Below, one piece after another: positions 1 through 7,961 of a DNA stretch of 64,000 bases. A model generated the notes under the pieces. That model did no database searches, was not told the DNA's origin, and saw only the letters and a program-made list of their open reading frames with translations. The first letter of the stretch is position 1. The number at the start of each line of letters is the position of its first letter. The stretch is from CAYXZQ01 sp963717515 (GTDB lineage Archaea; Nanobdellota; Nanobdellia; Woesearchaeales; DSVV01), in contig OY970338.1 in the NCBI GenBank assembly GCA_963717515.1, positions 1,674,001 to 1,738,000 on the forward strand. The letters are read 5' to 3'. Both the position numbers and the translations under genes were made by a program.

Positions 1-895
1 CAAAGGCCTTCTGCTGGGGGCTCTTGAATATGACTTTCTCCATGCGATGCCTGCCCTGGTATGAATATTTATCCGGCTTGGTGCTGAATGAAACTGTCCC
101 ATCATCCTCAAGCTGATGTTCAATGATCTGATCCTCGATGCTCGGAAGGTCATGCAGGAGCAATGAGCCGAACCTGCTTGAAATATCCTTGAATTCATCC
201 GATAGCCCTAAATGGATCTTGCCAAGGCCTTCCAGGAAATAAAGTATAGTATCATCTGTCGGGACCTCGAGCTGGTCCATCGGATAACTGTAATCTTTCA
301 TGACCCTCACCCTGAACCCCAGCTCATACCCTGATCTTGACAGCCTGCTGGTCCTGGTGTCTTGAAATGCATCGACAAGCCAGGTATTCGGATTTATCAT
401 CATGAATCCCCTTTTATACCCTGTCAATCCTGATTCTTTCAGGAGTATACCTGAAACCTTTGTCTTCAGGACATCTTTATGTTGCCTCTTGCCGGCAGGT
501 TCCGGCATCTCTTTTATATACTGTGACAATACATGTCTGGAACTGAAGTCCATCTTCTTATCAACAAGAAAATCCACAAGCTCGTCGATGAACCCGAACC
601 TGTAATCGTTCTTCTCCCTGTCGATGGCATCAGTGATGATCCTCTTATCCCCGGGTATTGAATGTATCAGCTTTTGGCCTGAAGGAATATCATCCAGATA
701 GGAGTTTATAATTCTCTGAAGCTCTGTCTCTGTCCTTTTTTTCGCAGGCATCAGGGCATATGTCTTTTCTGCACGGACCTCGTTGAAGTCTTCTGAAGGG
801 TTGGTATTGGTCCTGAATGCTTCCCTTCCTGCTTTATAGGAGGCTGAGAGACTGTCCACCAGCGCTTCTGCCTTTTCAATGTTATAGTCCAGCAT
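1..895 (-). CDS. Hypothetical protein, C-terminus cut by window edge
   Basis: The reading frame is open from an ATG at 895 to the window edge, about 298 residues without a stop, so the protein is partial at its C-terminus. I do not recognise a family. It is charged and soluble-looking, with no signal peptide or membrane segment. The frame uses the same codon preferences as neighbouring genes. A TATA-like TTTTATAAAT lies about 22-30 bases upstream on the minus strand, fitting a leaderless transcript starting at or near this ATG. It resembles the other large charged unknown proteins of the window (25207-26262, 49224-50315) in general character only; I see no clear shared motif. Confidence 0.75.
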   Translation of the reverse strand, partial: MLDYNIEKAEALVDSLSASYKAGREAFRTNTNPSEDFNEVRAEKTYALMPAKKRTETELQRIINSYLDDIPSGQKLIHSIPGDKRIITDAIDREKNDYRFGFIDELVDFLVDKKMDFSSRHVLSQYIKEMPEPAGKRQHKDVLKTKVSGILLKESGLTGYKRGFMMINPNTWLVDAFQDTRTSRLSRSGYELGFRVRVMKDYSYPMDQLEVPTDDTILYFLEGLGKIHLGLSDEFKDISSRFGSLLLHDLPSIEDQIIEHQLEDDGTVSFSTKPDKYSYQGRHRMEKVIFKSPQQKAF

Positions 896-1007
896 GAGCA
901 AGGAGAAATGATATTTATTTATAAAATTTATCTATATTGACCACTTGATAGTAATCAGTAAGTTCTCAGGGTGTTTGCTCAAAATTCTTCCAGATAACTG
1001 GAAATGT

Positions 1008-2126
1008 TCATCCTCCCATGTTAATCATCGGGGTTTCGCCTGGCTTTTTCCTGATTATCATCATCCCGAAGGGCGTGTCGTAGATCTTCTTCTTAGGCGT
1101 GAGGTCATATTCATAAGCGAGCCTCCTCATCTCGTACAGCCTCTCCAAGCCCTGTCCTGACAGCCTGCCTTCCTTATCATATTGCTTCTGCAAAATATTG
1201 ACATTAGTGTCTATCCAATTCGACATGCAGTATCTTGCATGCTCTGATGTGTTTTTGAAACCAATATTTGCCGCCCTCTCCAGTGTCTGCATGGCCTCAG
1301 GGGCAGGAATCTTCGCAAGCGCCTCGAGGCATATCATCGGAAGCCAGTCATCGTTCATTATCTTCTTGTTTATCTGATACCCATATCCATAATTCGTCGA
1401 ATCCCTGTCTCCCCCGCCCCATAGCTCTTTCTCATCACCATACAACTCCCAAGGGGAGATGAAGACAGTCCCGTCAAATGTCCTGACAAGGGCAGGGACT
1501 GAGCTTGCGTAAGAGAATCCTGTCAGCCCTGTAGCAGCTGCATCCCTGATCATCACGAAGTCATCCTTGTCCTCCAGCTTGTGCACCAGTGTATCAGCTG
1601 CTTCTCTTCCTCCAAGCAATGCAAGGGCTTTAATCGATTCTGCCTTCATGAGCGGGCAGATGCTGTCCATGACTGCCTTGCTTATCTCAGGTATTGCAGG
1701 TGTGAAATGATACTTGATGACCTGTCGCAGTATCTCATCCCTGCCATATTGCTCATGGTATTCATAGTCATATGAATTCCCGCAGGGATAAGGTGTCCCC
1801 TTCTCCAGCCACCTGTGCTCAACCACTGTAGGGATCCTTTCGTCATTTATCGCGCCCTTCATGATCATGAGCCTTTCCTTCATGTCCTTTGCTTTCTGGA
1901 CTTTCTTCATATGCTGCACTGATCCCAAATCTGTCGGCAGGAAAAGAAGGCCTGCTGCATTGAACATGACATCATCTGAATAATATGCTGATTTCAAGGG
2001 ATTTTTGTCATTGTTTCTTTTGGCTTCCTGATACCTCAGGTCAGAAAGACTGATCGGGTCTTTTGTGTAGAGAATACCATCGAAAAGGACCTTCCTGTCG
2101 CTCAGCACTTCAAGTCCGGGATGCAT
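1008..2126 (-). CDS. HEAT-repeat-like hypothetical protein
   Basis: The protein has helical repeats of the HEAT/PBS-lyase kind in its middle: alanine- and leucine-rich pairs such as IKALALLGGREAADTLVHKL followed by RDAAATGLTGF and SSVPALVRTF, and again ICLEALAKIPAPEAMQTLERA. Such scaffolds usually bind proteins; no catalytic motif is visible. The frame extends upstream to an ATG at 2240, but a TATA-like TTAATAATTATA about 15-27 bases before the ATG at 2126, and the overlap of the longer form with a small membrane protein gene (2197-2289), favour the shorter start giving 372 residues. Function unknown. Confidence 0.75.
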   Translation of the reverse strand: MHPGLEVLSDRKVLFDGILYTKDPISLSDLRYQEAKRNNDKNPLKSAYYSDDVMFNAAGLLFLPTDLGSVQHMKKVQKAKDMKERLMIMKGAINDERIPTVVEHRWLEKGTPYPCGNSYDYEYHEQYGRDEILRQVIKYHFTPAIPEISKAVMDSICPLMKAESIKALALLGGREAADTLVHKLEDKDDFVMIRDAAATGLTGFSYASSVPALVRTFDGTVFISPWELYGDEKELWGGGDRDSTNYGYGYQINKKIMNDDWLPMICLEALAKIPAPEAMQTLERAANIGFKNTSEHARYCMSNWIDTNVNILQKQYDKEGRLSGQGLERLYEMRRLAYEYDLTPKKKIYDTPFGMMIIRKKPGETPMINMGG

Positions 2127-2196
2127 GCTGGAGAGGAAATCCTGTATAATTATTAAGCTTTTCCTAGGGACAGTGTTTACTAAGTATGAATTTGGT

Positions 2197-2289
2197 TCAT
2201 TTCCTTTTGAAGAAGAAGTATCCTGAACCAGCCAGTGCAAGTATGATTACTCCTGCAAATGCAGGCCAGAACAGATCATCAAGCGCCAT
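2197..2289 (-). CDS. 30-residue single-pass membrane peptide
   Basis: An ATG at 2289 opens a 30-codon frame ending in TGA at 2197. It encodes a short acidic N-terminus (MALDDLFWP), one hydrophobic helix of about 18 residues (AGVIILALAGSGYFFF) and a basic end (KRK), the classic layout of a small N-out or tail-anchored membrane peptide. It lies just upstream of the HEAT-repeat gene on the same strand. The composition argues that it is real, but there is no homology to support it. A second peptide of the same length and design occurs at 34374-34466. Confidence 0.5.
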   Translation of the reverse strand: MALDDLFWPAFAGVIILALAGSGYFFFKRK

Positions 2290-2349
2290 GGGGCAGGGCA
2301 GGCAATCAGTATATTAAAATCTTTCCAAAACGAGCATGGAAACGCAAGA

Positions 2350-2379
2350 TTTTTATATTATTACGTAATATTACGTAAT
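2350..2379 (+). promoter_or_regulatory. TATA box and two palindromic decamers before AbrB-NTase gene
   Basis: TTTTTATATTA (TATA-like, about 2350-2360) is followed by ATTACGTAAT at 2360-2369 and again at 2370-2379, directly abutting the ATG at 2380. Each decamer is a perfect palindrome. The spacing fits a leaderless transcript starting at the ATG, so a protein bound to the decamers would block the transcription start. The encoded AbrB-like domain is the obvious candidate binder (inference). Confidence 0.6.
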
Positions 2380-3156
2380 ATGGAATTCATAGGAAAAGTG
2401 AGCAAGGGTTCGCGGATGAACCAGGTATACATCCCAAAGCACAGGCTTACGCCTGGGGAGTACGTGCTGATAAGCCCTGCGATCGAAAAACCTGCTCCCT
2501 CGATCTTCACGCACAATGCAGAGCTGCCTGATGCAAAAAAGCTCATAATAGAGAGGGTCTTTGCGATAATAAGAGAGAACTCAGAGCCTGAGAACATCTT
2601 CATAAACGGCTCCTTCCTCGACAAAGGATACGGATTCGATGACCTTGACATCATAATCATAGGACTGAAGAAAAACAGCGCTGAGATAAGGAAAAGGATT
2701 GTCGAATTCTCTGATATCAGGCCGCATCTCATATTCATGGATTACAGGGAACTCCAGAAGAGCATGAATCACGATCCTGTATTTGAGCTTTCGATGAGCA
2801 GGTACGTCTCGATGAAGAGATACGTCACCAGGAAAAAAAGGGAGATACATTACAAATTCCTCGACCTGGCCCTTCTGAAGGGAAAAGAGTTCACTAATAA
2901 TTTTGAGGTCCTGAACAACAAGGAGATATATAAATATCTCAGGAATATCATTGCGATAAGCCTGTTCCTTGATGGAAAGGCTCTTACTTATCCGAAAATA
3001 AACAAGGATATTGAGCAGATCTTCAGGATAAAAATAGATGGACCTGGAAATTTTGCCGGAAAATGGAAAATCATTGCAAAAAACTACAAGACATTATATA
3101 AAAATCTGGAAAGCCGTATCTTTGATAGTTTCAAACAGGAAAAGAGTCATCAATAA
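2380..3156 (+). CDS. AbrB-like DNA-binding domain fused to nucleotidyltransferase
   Basis: Residues 1-40 resemble a SpoVT/AbrB swapped-hairpin DNA-binding domain (GKVSKGSRMNQVYIPKHR, then GEYVLI). Residues about 70-125 carry a polymerase-beta-type nucleotidyltransferase core: NGSFLDKGYGFDDLDIIIIG has the family's G-S then D-x-D arrangement, and IRPHLIFMDYRE may hold the third acidic residue. Residues 150-258 are helical and basic. Known members of the NTase superfamily transfer nucleotides to proteins, RNA or small molecules; the substrate here cannot be told. The AbrB fusion and the paired palindromes at the start suggest autoregulation and a possible toxin-antitoxin or stress role. The following frame (to 3466) overlaps and might be its C-terminal part after a frameshift. 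Confidence 0.7.
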   Translation: MEFIGKVSKGSRMNQVYIPKHRLTPGEYVLISPAIEKPAPSIFTHNAELPDAKKLIIERVFAIIRENSEPENIFINGSFLDKGYGFDDLDIIIIGLKKNSAEIRKRIVEFSDIRPHLIFMDYRELQKSMNHDPVFELSMSRYVSMKRYVTRKKREIHYKFLDLALLKGKEFTNNFEVLNNKEIYKYLRNIIAISLFLDGKALTYPKINKDIEQIFRIKIDGPGNFAGKWKIIAKNYKTLYKNLESRIFDSFKQEKSHQ

Positions 3157-3466
3157 GTTCATAGGCAATTTTTCCAATGCAGTCACCCATTCTGTCCTTG
3201 AAAATGCAGCAGATGATGCATATCTCAAAGAAAGATACCAGAGAGAGACCGATAGCAGCATCTTGGAAGCCATGAAATGGAGAATAACGATAAATCCCGA
3301 TGACGTCTCATTGCCTGATAAAGACATTCAATTCATCAGGACCCAGACAAGGAACAGATCAATGGCTGCTCTGAGGAACAGGTTGAAAGAGGGCTATACA
3401 AATATCGAGCTGTCAATGGTTGAGAAGGTCATGGATGTTCAGCTAAAACAAACAGGCATAGAATAA
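3122..3466 (+). CDS. Hypothetical protein, start uncertain
   Basis: The frame runs from an ATG at 3038 to 3466, but its first part lies inside the preceding gene and looks non-coding; a TTG at 3122 gives a 114-residue protein with a 35-base overlap. The body is charged and helical, with no family I recognise. Because no good ribosome-binding site precedes 3122 and the upstream gene ends in a short, out-of-character tail, a single frameshift joining the two frames near 3125-3155 is an alternative explanation. It could equally be a translationally coupled partner of the AbrB-NTase protein. Confidence 0.5.
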   Translation: MIVSNRKRVINKFIGNFSNAVTHSVLENAADDAYLKERYQRETDSSILEAMKWRITINPDDVSLPDKDIQFIRTQTRNRSMAALRNRLKEGYTNIELSMVEKVMDVQLKQTGIE

Positions 3467-3497
3467 TTTTATAAACATCAATGAAAGACTCAATTCC

Positions 3498-4334
3498 ATG
3501 CGGCTCTCTCTCGGTTCAGCGATAAGGCTCGATCTCATCAGGGCAGAGCAGCTCACAGAACCAACGACATGCTATGTCATGCTCGGGGACAGATGCGAAA
3601 ACAATTGCCTCTTCTGCAGCCAGAACATGAGCAGCAGCAGGCTCTCAAGGATAGAGTGGCCTGAGGCTAACAAACGTAGAGCGATAGAGAAGATCAATAG
3701 GAGTGATTTCCTGAGGGTCTGCCTGCAATGCACATCGACGACAATCAAAGAGGCTAATGATGTCATTGAACAGATAAAAAAGCCTGTCAGCGTGAGCTTC
3801 AGTTTCAGAGACCTCAGCCAGGTAGATGAGATCTCAAAAAAAGCAGACAGGCTATGCATCCCGCTCGATGCTGCAAATAAAGATATATATAGGGAGATGA
3901 AGCACGGTGATTTCGACGAGAGGCTCAGCCTGATAAAAGAGGCGTCATCGTCATTCCCGGGCAAAATCACCACACATCTGATAGCCGGGCTCGGCGAGAC
4001 AGAGGATGAGATGCTGGAGATGATGAGGCTTCTCAAGGAATCAAGTGTCGGGTTCGGTCTTTTCGCATTCACGCCTGTGAAAGGGACTCCAATGGAAAAC
4101 AGGCCGCAGCCTGACATAGGATACTACCGCAGGCTGCAGGCATATCAATACAGGCTCAAACATGAAAAACTCGCACCTGAGGCATTCAGGACAAGCGGAT
4201 GCCCGGGATGCAACAGGCCGTATTACAACGAAAGGCCCAGCAGGACCATGTACAATTACCCGAGGGAGCTCACTGATGATGAATATGAGAGATGCAAAAA
4301 AGAGCTGGAGGCTCATCCAGGACACGAGCCATGA
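3498..4334 (+). CDS. Radical SAM protein, LipS2/biotin-synthase-related
   Basis: Residues about 33-41 hold CENNCLFCS, the CX3CX2C cluster-binding motif of radical SAM enzymes. The rest has the expected barrel motifs (STTIKEA, THLIAGLGETEDEM, FAFTPVKGTPME). The C-terminus has a second cysteine pair in SGCPGCNRPYYNERP, suggesting an auxiliary cluster. This architecture matches the archaeal biotin-synthase-related proteins, one group of which is the LipS2 half of the two-protein lipoate synthase described from Thermococcus. The overlap with a lipoate-protein ligase gene supports a lipoate role here. Sulfur insertion into protein-bound octanoate is the inferred reaction. Length 278 residues; start chosen at the first ATG after the upstream gene. 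Confidence 0.65.
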   Translation: MRLSLGSAIRLDLIRAEQLTEPTTCYVMLGDRCENNCLFCSQNMSSSRLSRIEWPEANKRRAIEKINRSDFLRVCLQCTSTTIKEANDVIEQIKKPVSVSFSFRDLSQVDEISKKADRLCIPLDAANKDIYREMKHGDFDERLSLIKEASSSFPGKITTHLIAGLGETEDEMLEMMRLLKESSVGFGLFAFTPVKGTPMENRPQPDIGYYRRLQAYQYRLKHEKLAPEAFRTSGCPGCNRPYYNERPSRTMYNYPRELTDDEYERCKKELEAHPGHEP

Positions 4335-5031
4335 CGCTGCCACGAACATGGCTGTCGACGAGGCCATGCTGTATGTGTCTGATTTGCCCACACTCAGGCT
4401 TTATTCATGGACACCTGCAGCAGTGTCCCTAGGCTATTTTCAATCGCTTGATAAAGAGGTAGATTTGGAGCGATGCCGGAAGAATGGCATCGATGTGGTG
4501 AGAAGGATTACAGGAGGAGGGGCTGTTTTCCATGAAAAAGAGCTCACATACAGCTTTACATGCCCTGAAAGCCTTGTCCCTGCCGACATAATCAGGTCTT
4601 ATGAGCTTCTCTGCGGAATAATCGCCGATGCCCTTAAGAGGTCCGGGGTCGATGCTGTCTTCAGCCCGATAAATGACATACTGGCAGGCAGGAAGAAGAT
4701 ATCAGGCAGCGCCCAGACAAGGAAGCAGGGAAAGGTCCTCCAGCACGGCACAATCATCTTCGATGTGGATGTGGAAAGGATGTTTTCAATACTCAGGGTC
4801 CCTGATGAGAAGCTCAAGGACAAGATGATCAGGAATGCGAAGGAAAGGGTCACCTCTCTTAAGGAGCATGGCATCACCGACATAGCCGGCCTGAAGAGAA
4901 ACATTATCTCGGCATTTGAAAAGAGATTCAGAGTCAGGCTGGAACCTTTGAATCTGTCCAAAGAAGAAAATGCACTTGCAGATGAACTGAAAATCAAATT
5001 CCAAAGCAGGGAATGGAATCATCTCAGGTAG
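4276..5031 (+). CDS. lplA: Lipoate-protein ligase A family protein
   Basis: The BirA/LplA/LipB catalytic fold is clear: WRLIQDT, NMAVDEAML, then RRITGGGAVFHEKELTYSF (the RRxxGGGAVxH signature), NDILAGRKKISGSAQTR with the substrate lysine, and LQHGTIIFDVD. The family attaches lipoate, via lipoyl-AMP, to lysines of E2 or GcvH proteins. At about 250 residues it lacks the separate C-terminal accessory domain of long LplA. The open frame reaches 4162, but conserved residues begin only after the ATG cluster at 4276-4285; this gives an overlap of about 50-59 bases with the radical SAM gene and implies coupled translation. A lipoylated target protein is not encoded in the window. Confidence 0.8.
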   Translation: MMNMRDAKKSWRLIQDTSHDAATNMAVDEAMLYVSDLPTLRLYSWTPAAVSLGYFQSLDKEVDLERCRKNGIDVVRRITGGGAVFHEKELTYSFTCPESLVPADIIRSYELLCGIIADALKRSGVDAVFSPINDILAGRKKISGSAQTRKQGKVLQHGTIIFDVDVERMFSILRVPDEKLKDKMIRNAKERVTSLKEHGITDIAGLKRNIISAFEKRFRVRLEPLNLSKEENALADELKIKFQSREWNHLR

Positions 5032-5033
5032 AT

Positions 5034-5873
5034 TCAGGCTTTCTTGAGCTTCAGCCGCTCCTTCTTCGGCTGCTTCTGCTCAGGCAGGGGTGCGGGGACA
5101 GAATCAATAATCTCCTCGACAGATACCCTCTTGGGCTGGAGCCTTGAGAAGAGAGACATGAGAGATGCGCCGATGAAGCCAAGGAATACGTTGATGATGA
5201 GTATTGTCCCAGGCTCTGAGAGCTGTCTTGCGACCGGGCTTATCTCGAGTATCCCTAAAAAGAGCAGTACGACCCCTCCTACAGAAACTATGGGAAGCAT
5301 CTGCACAAGCCTCTTGTTCCCTGTGTTGAGTATCACTGCAAACACTATGAGCACCATCGCAAGTGCAGGGAGGAAGCTGAGGAACACGACGTACAGCTGC
5401 GCATCAGTCGTGAATGTCATGTACATTATGAACAGCACAATGCCTGCAAGGGAGATGAGGAACATCAGGCCGGGGGGGAACTTGAACACCGGCTGAAGGT
5501 CAGTCACAGAACCGTCCCTGACAGCCCTTATCGCCTTTCTCACCATCTTGGGATGATGCCCGAAATTGACAAGCGCCTTCTCGATGACTTCAAGGGTGTA
5601 TCCCTGGCTCTGCTCTTTCTTGATATAGTCCACAAGCAGGTTCTGGATGTAGAAATAAAGGTCCTCGTCAAGCTCTTTATTCCCTGTTTTCTTCCTATGG
5701 GTGTATTTTCCCGGGTTTATCGAGCTGCATATCTCCTCGACAAGGTCGCTTTCATAACCATATCTGAGAAGGACTGCCTTCACATCTCCCAGTCCGTACC
5801 CCTGGGAAAGCTGGAACTCGACATAGCTGAGTATATGATTTCTCATGTATTCCTTGTCAAGCTGCCATTTCAT
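5034..5873 (-). CDS. Membrane protein with duplicated N-terminal helical motif
   Basis: Residues 10-50 and 70-115 are two copies of a helical unit of pattern YxxxxxxQGYxxxxIxxxLxxxGxxxxxVxxxI (YVEFQLSQGYGLGDVKAVLL and YIKKEQSQGYTLEVIEKALV). Five or so hydrophobic segments follow (FLISLAGIVLFIMYM, VVFLSFLPALAMVLIVFAV, MLPIVSVGGVVLLFLGIL, ILIINVFLGFIGASLMSL). The tail is basic and proline-rich (PLPEQKQPKKERLKLKK). The same helical unit occurs at the N-terminus of the membrane protein at 20345-21280. Function unknown. It converges with lplA, the stop codons being three bases apart. Confidence 0.7.
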   Translation of the reverse strand: MKWQLDKEYMRNHILSYVEFQLSQGYGLGDVKAVLLRYGYESDLVEEICSSINPGKYTHRKKTGNKELDEDLYFYIQNLLVDYIKKEQSQGYTLEVIEKALVNFGHHPKMVRKAIRAVRDGSVTDLQPVFKFPPGLMFLISLAGIVLFIMYMTFTTDAQLYVVFLSFLPALAMVLIVFAVILNTGNKRLVQMLPIVSVGGVVLLFLGILEISPVARQLSEPGTILIINVFLGFIGASLMSLFSRLQPKRVSVEEIIDSVPAPLPEQKQPKKERLKLKKA

Positions 5874-5932
5874 GCCTTATCCACTAGGTGTATTTATATT
5901 AAAATGTTTTTATTGATTGACTAGTGACAGTT

Positions 5933-7207
5933 TTACTCCCATTTCACTTTCAGAAAATGCGCTGAGCATGAGATGCAGGGGTCATAGGCCCTTATGAGCT
6001 TTTCCATGCTGAAGACTATCTCCTTCTCTTTCCTGTCCATGACCTTGGGCAGCAGTTTCCTTATGTCATCCTCGATGTTGTTCAGGTTCTGGGCTGTCGG
6101 TGTCACGACATTGGCTTTCACTACCCTGCCTTTAGCATCCAGGGTGTAGTCGTGTATCAGTATCCCTCTCGGCGCCTCGATTATTGCAATGCCCCTGCCT
6201 GCTTTCACAGCTGCCTGCACAGGCTCCTCAAGAACGAGCTTCAGGCTTCCGAGGATCTCAACGGCCCTGTCGATGACATGGACTATCTCTATTGCCTGGG
6301 CATAGTTGTTGTGATATGGATTGTAGCTCGGGAACCTGATGCTGTTCTTCTCGAGCATCTTCTGGGCGTTCCTGGACAGCAGGTCGAAGTTGTTGTTGAC
6401 CCTTGCAAGGGCGCCGACATAATAGCTCCTCTTCTCGAATGACGAGAATTTTGCATTGGAATAAGGCATGACCTTCTCCTTGAGATAGGTCAGGTATTTC
6501 TCCTGGGGTATCTCCAGGCCGTTTGAGAACATCACGACCCCTTCTGTTATAGGGTATCTTTCCTCTTCCTTGAGCGAGACGTATTCTGTATGCCTCTTGA
6601 ACCTAGGATAGCTTATCCCGGAAAAGAGCTCAACTGCCTTAGCAGCATCTGCCCTGGCCCTCTCGAGCTTCTTCCTGAGGTCGTCAAGCCTTGCCTGCTC
6701 CGGCAGCTTATGGAATCCGCCCACGCACATGCTAACCGGGTGCATGACCCTGCCTCCGATGATGCTGTCGATCTCATTACCGAGCTTTTTTAATGATAGT
6801 CCCAGGAGCACCTCTTTCTTGTACTTGTCAGCCATGTCGATTGCGCTCTGGTAGCCAAGGTAGTCCGGCAGTGCGAGAAGGAACAGGTGAAGTGAATGGC
6901 TCTGGATGAATGCGCCTATCTCCATGAGCTCACGAAGAAGCTTGGTCTGCTCTGTGACCCTGACACCAAGGGCATCCTCGACCGCTTTTAGGGCCGCTAT
7001 GGTATGGCTTACGCTGCATATTCCGCAGATCCTCTGCGTTATGGTATGGACCTCGCTGAATTTCCTGCCTTTTATGAATCCCTCAAAATACCTTGCACCC
7101 TCGACCACTGCAAGCTCCACTTTCTCGACCCTGCTGTTCTCTATCTTGACTGTGAGGTTTGCGTGCCCCTCTATCTTGGTTATGTGGTCAAGCTTTATCT
7201 CTGCCAT
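5933..7207 (-). CDS. hydA: NiFe hydrogenase group 3b large (alpha) subunit
   Basis: This subunit carries the NiFe active site. The proximal motif RICGICSVSH and the C-terminal motif DPCISCSAHF supply the four nickel-binding cysteines, and the family motif KIEGHANLTV lies near the N-terminus. At 424 residues it matches the alpha subunit of cytoplasmic sulfhydrogenases (Pyrococcus hydA type), which oxidise or make H2 with NADP(H) and may reduce polysulfide. Only seven residues follow the last metal-binding His, so a very short tail would be removed during maturation; no hydrogenase endopeptidase is recognised in the window. It is the last gene of the hydB-hydG-hydD-hydA operon, one base after hydD. 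Confidence 0.95.
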   Translation of the reverse strand: MAEIKLDHITKIEGHANLTVKIENSRVEKVELAVVEGARYFEGFIKGRKFSEVHTITQRICGICSVSHTIAALKAVEDALGVRVTEQTKLLRELMEIGAFIQSHSLHLFLLALPDYLGYQSAIDMADKYKKEVLLGLSLKKLGNEIDSIIGGRVMHPVSMCVGGFHKLPEQARLDDLRKKLERARADAAKAVELFSGISYPRFKRHTEYVSLKEEERYPITEGVVMFSNGLEIPQEKYLTYLKEKVMPYSNAKFSSFEKRSYYVGALARVNNNFDLLSRNAQKMLEKNSIRFPSYNPYHNNYAQAIEIVHVIDRAVEILGSLKLVLEEPVQAAVKAGRGIAIIEAPRGILIHDYTLDAKGRVVKANVVTPTAQNLNNIEDDIRKLLPKVMDRKEKEIVFSMEKLIRAYDPCISCSAHFLKVKWE

Positions 7208-7208
7208 T

Positions 7209-7961
7209 TCAGCGGACCTCCTTGAGCCTGGGGTTCTTGCCGTATATCATCTGGAATGCATCCCTGATATCCTTGACAGGGTGCTTCTGCTCCTTCATGA
7301 GCTCGACAAATGCCTTTATGTTTGAATCATCCATTATTCCCCTGCACCCTATGCAGTACAGGTTGTTGCTGGGGCATACTGCATTGCATCCGCCGTATGT
7401 CACAGGGCCCAGGCATATCTTATTGTCCTCGAGAAGGCAATGGTTCTCCCTGATCTTGCACTCGACGCAGACAGGCCATTCCCTCTGGTAGGGCATCCTG
7501 CCGAGCAGGAGCTCTTTTAAAATCGAGGCGAACTCAGTATTGTCAATCGGGCATCCCCTTATCTGGTAATCTACAGGCACTATCTCAGAGACTGCGACAG
7601 ATGTCGTGTTCTTGATGTCAAGCCTGCTTGCGCCGAACACTGCTTTTTCGACATCTGCGCTCTTAGTGAAGTTCTTCTGCGCCTGGACACCGCCTGTGCA
7701 TGCGCACGAGCCGAGGGCCACAAGCATCCTCGCCTTCTCCCTGAGCTTCTTTGTCTTCTCCATATCCTCTTCTGTCGACACAGAGCCTTCCAGGAACACG
7801 ATGTCAAAGTCCGTGTTTATGTCCTCGGCCTTCGCAAGCCTGAATGACAGGATGTCTATCTTCTCTACGATATCGAGAAGAACATCCTCCAGGTTGAGGA
7901 CCTCTATCTGGCATCCTTCACAGCATGTCAGCGAGAATATCCCAACTTTCGGCTTAGTCAT
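7209..7961 (-). CDS. hydD: Group 3b hydrogenase small (delta) subunit
   Basis: The electron-relay subunit paired with HydA. SLTCCEGCQIEVL, GSCACTGG and RGCPID supply the proximal FeS cluster ligands; further cysteines in the C-terminal third (CVECKIRENHC, CNAVCP, YCIGCRG) bind additional clusters. The frame opens at 8027, but the true start is the ATG at 7961 (MTKPKVGIFSLT): the extra N-terminal residues lie in hydG and are not conserved-looking. This start overlaps the hydG stop by eight bases, which implies translational coupling. About 250 residues, normal for the family. Confidence 0.93.
   Translation of the reverse strand: MTKPKVGIFSLTCCEGCQIEVLNLEDVLLDIVEKIDILSFRLAKAEDINTDFDIVFLEGSVSTEEDMEKTKKLREKARMLVALGSCACTGGVQAQKNFTKSADVEKAVFGASRLDIKNTTSVAVSEIVPVDYQIRGCPIDNTEFASILKELLLGRMPYQREWPVCVECKIRENHCLLEDNKICLGPVTYGGCNAVCPSNNLYCIGCRGIMDDSNIKAFVELMKEQKHPVKDIRDAFQMIYGKNPRLKEVR

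Noticed and set aside
2380..3466. MNT/HEPN toxin-antitoxin pair
   Set aside because: The second frame has no RxxxxH HEPN motif and its start is uncertain.
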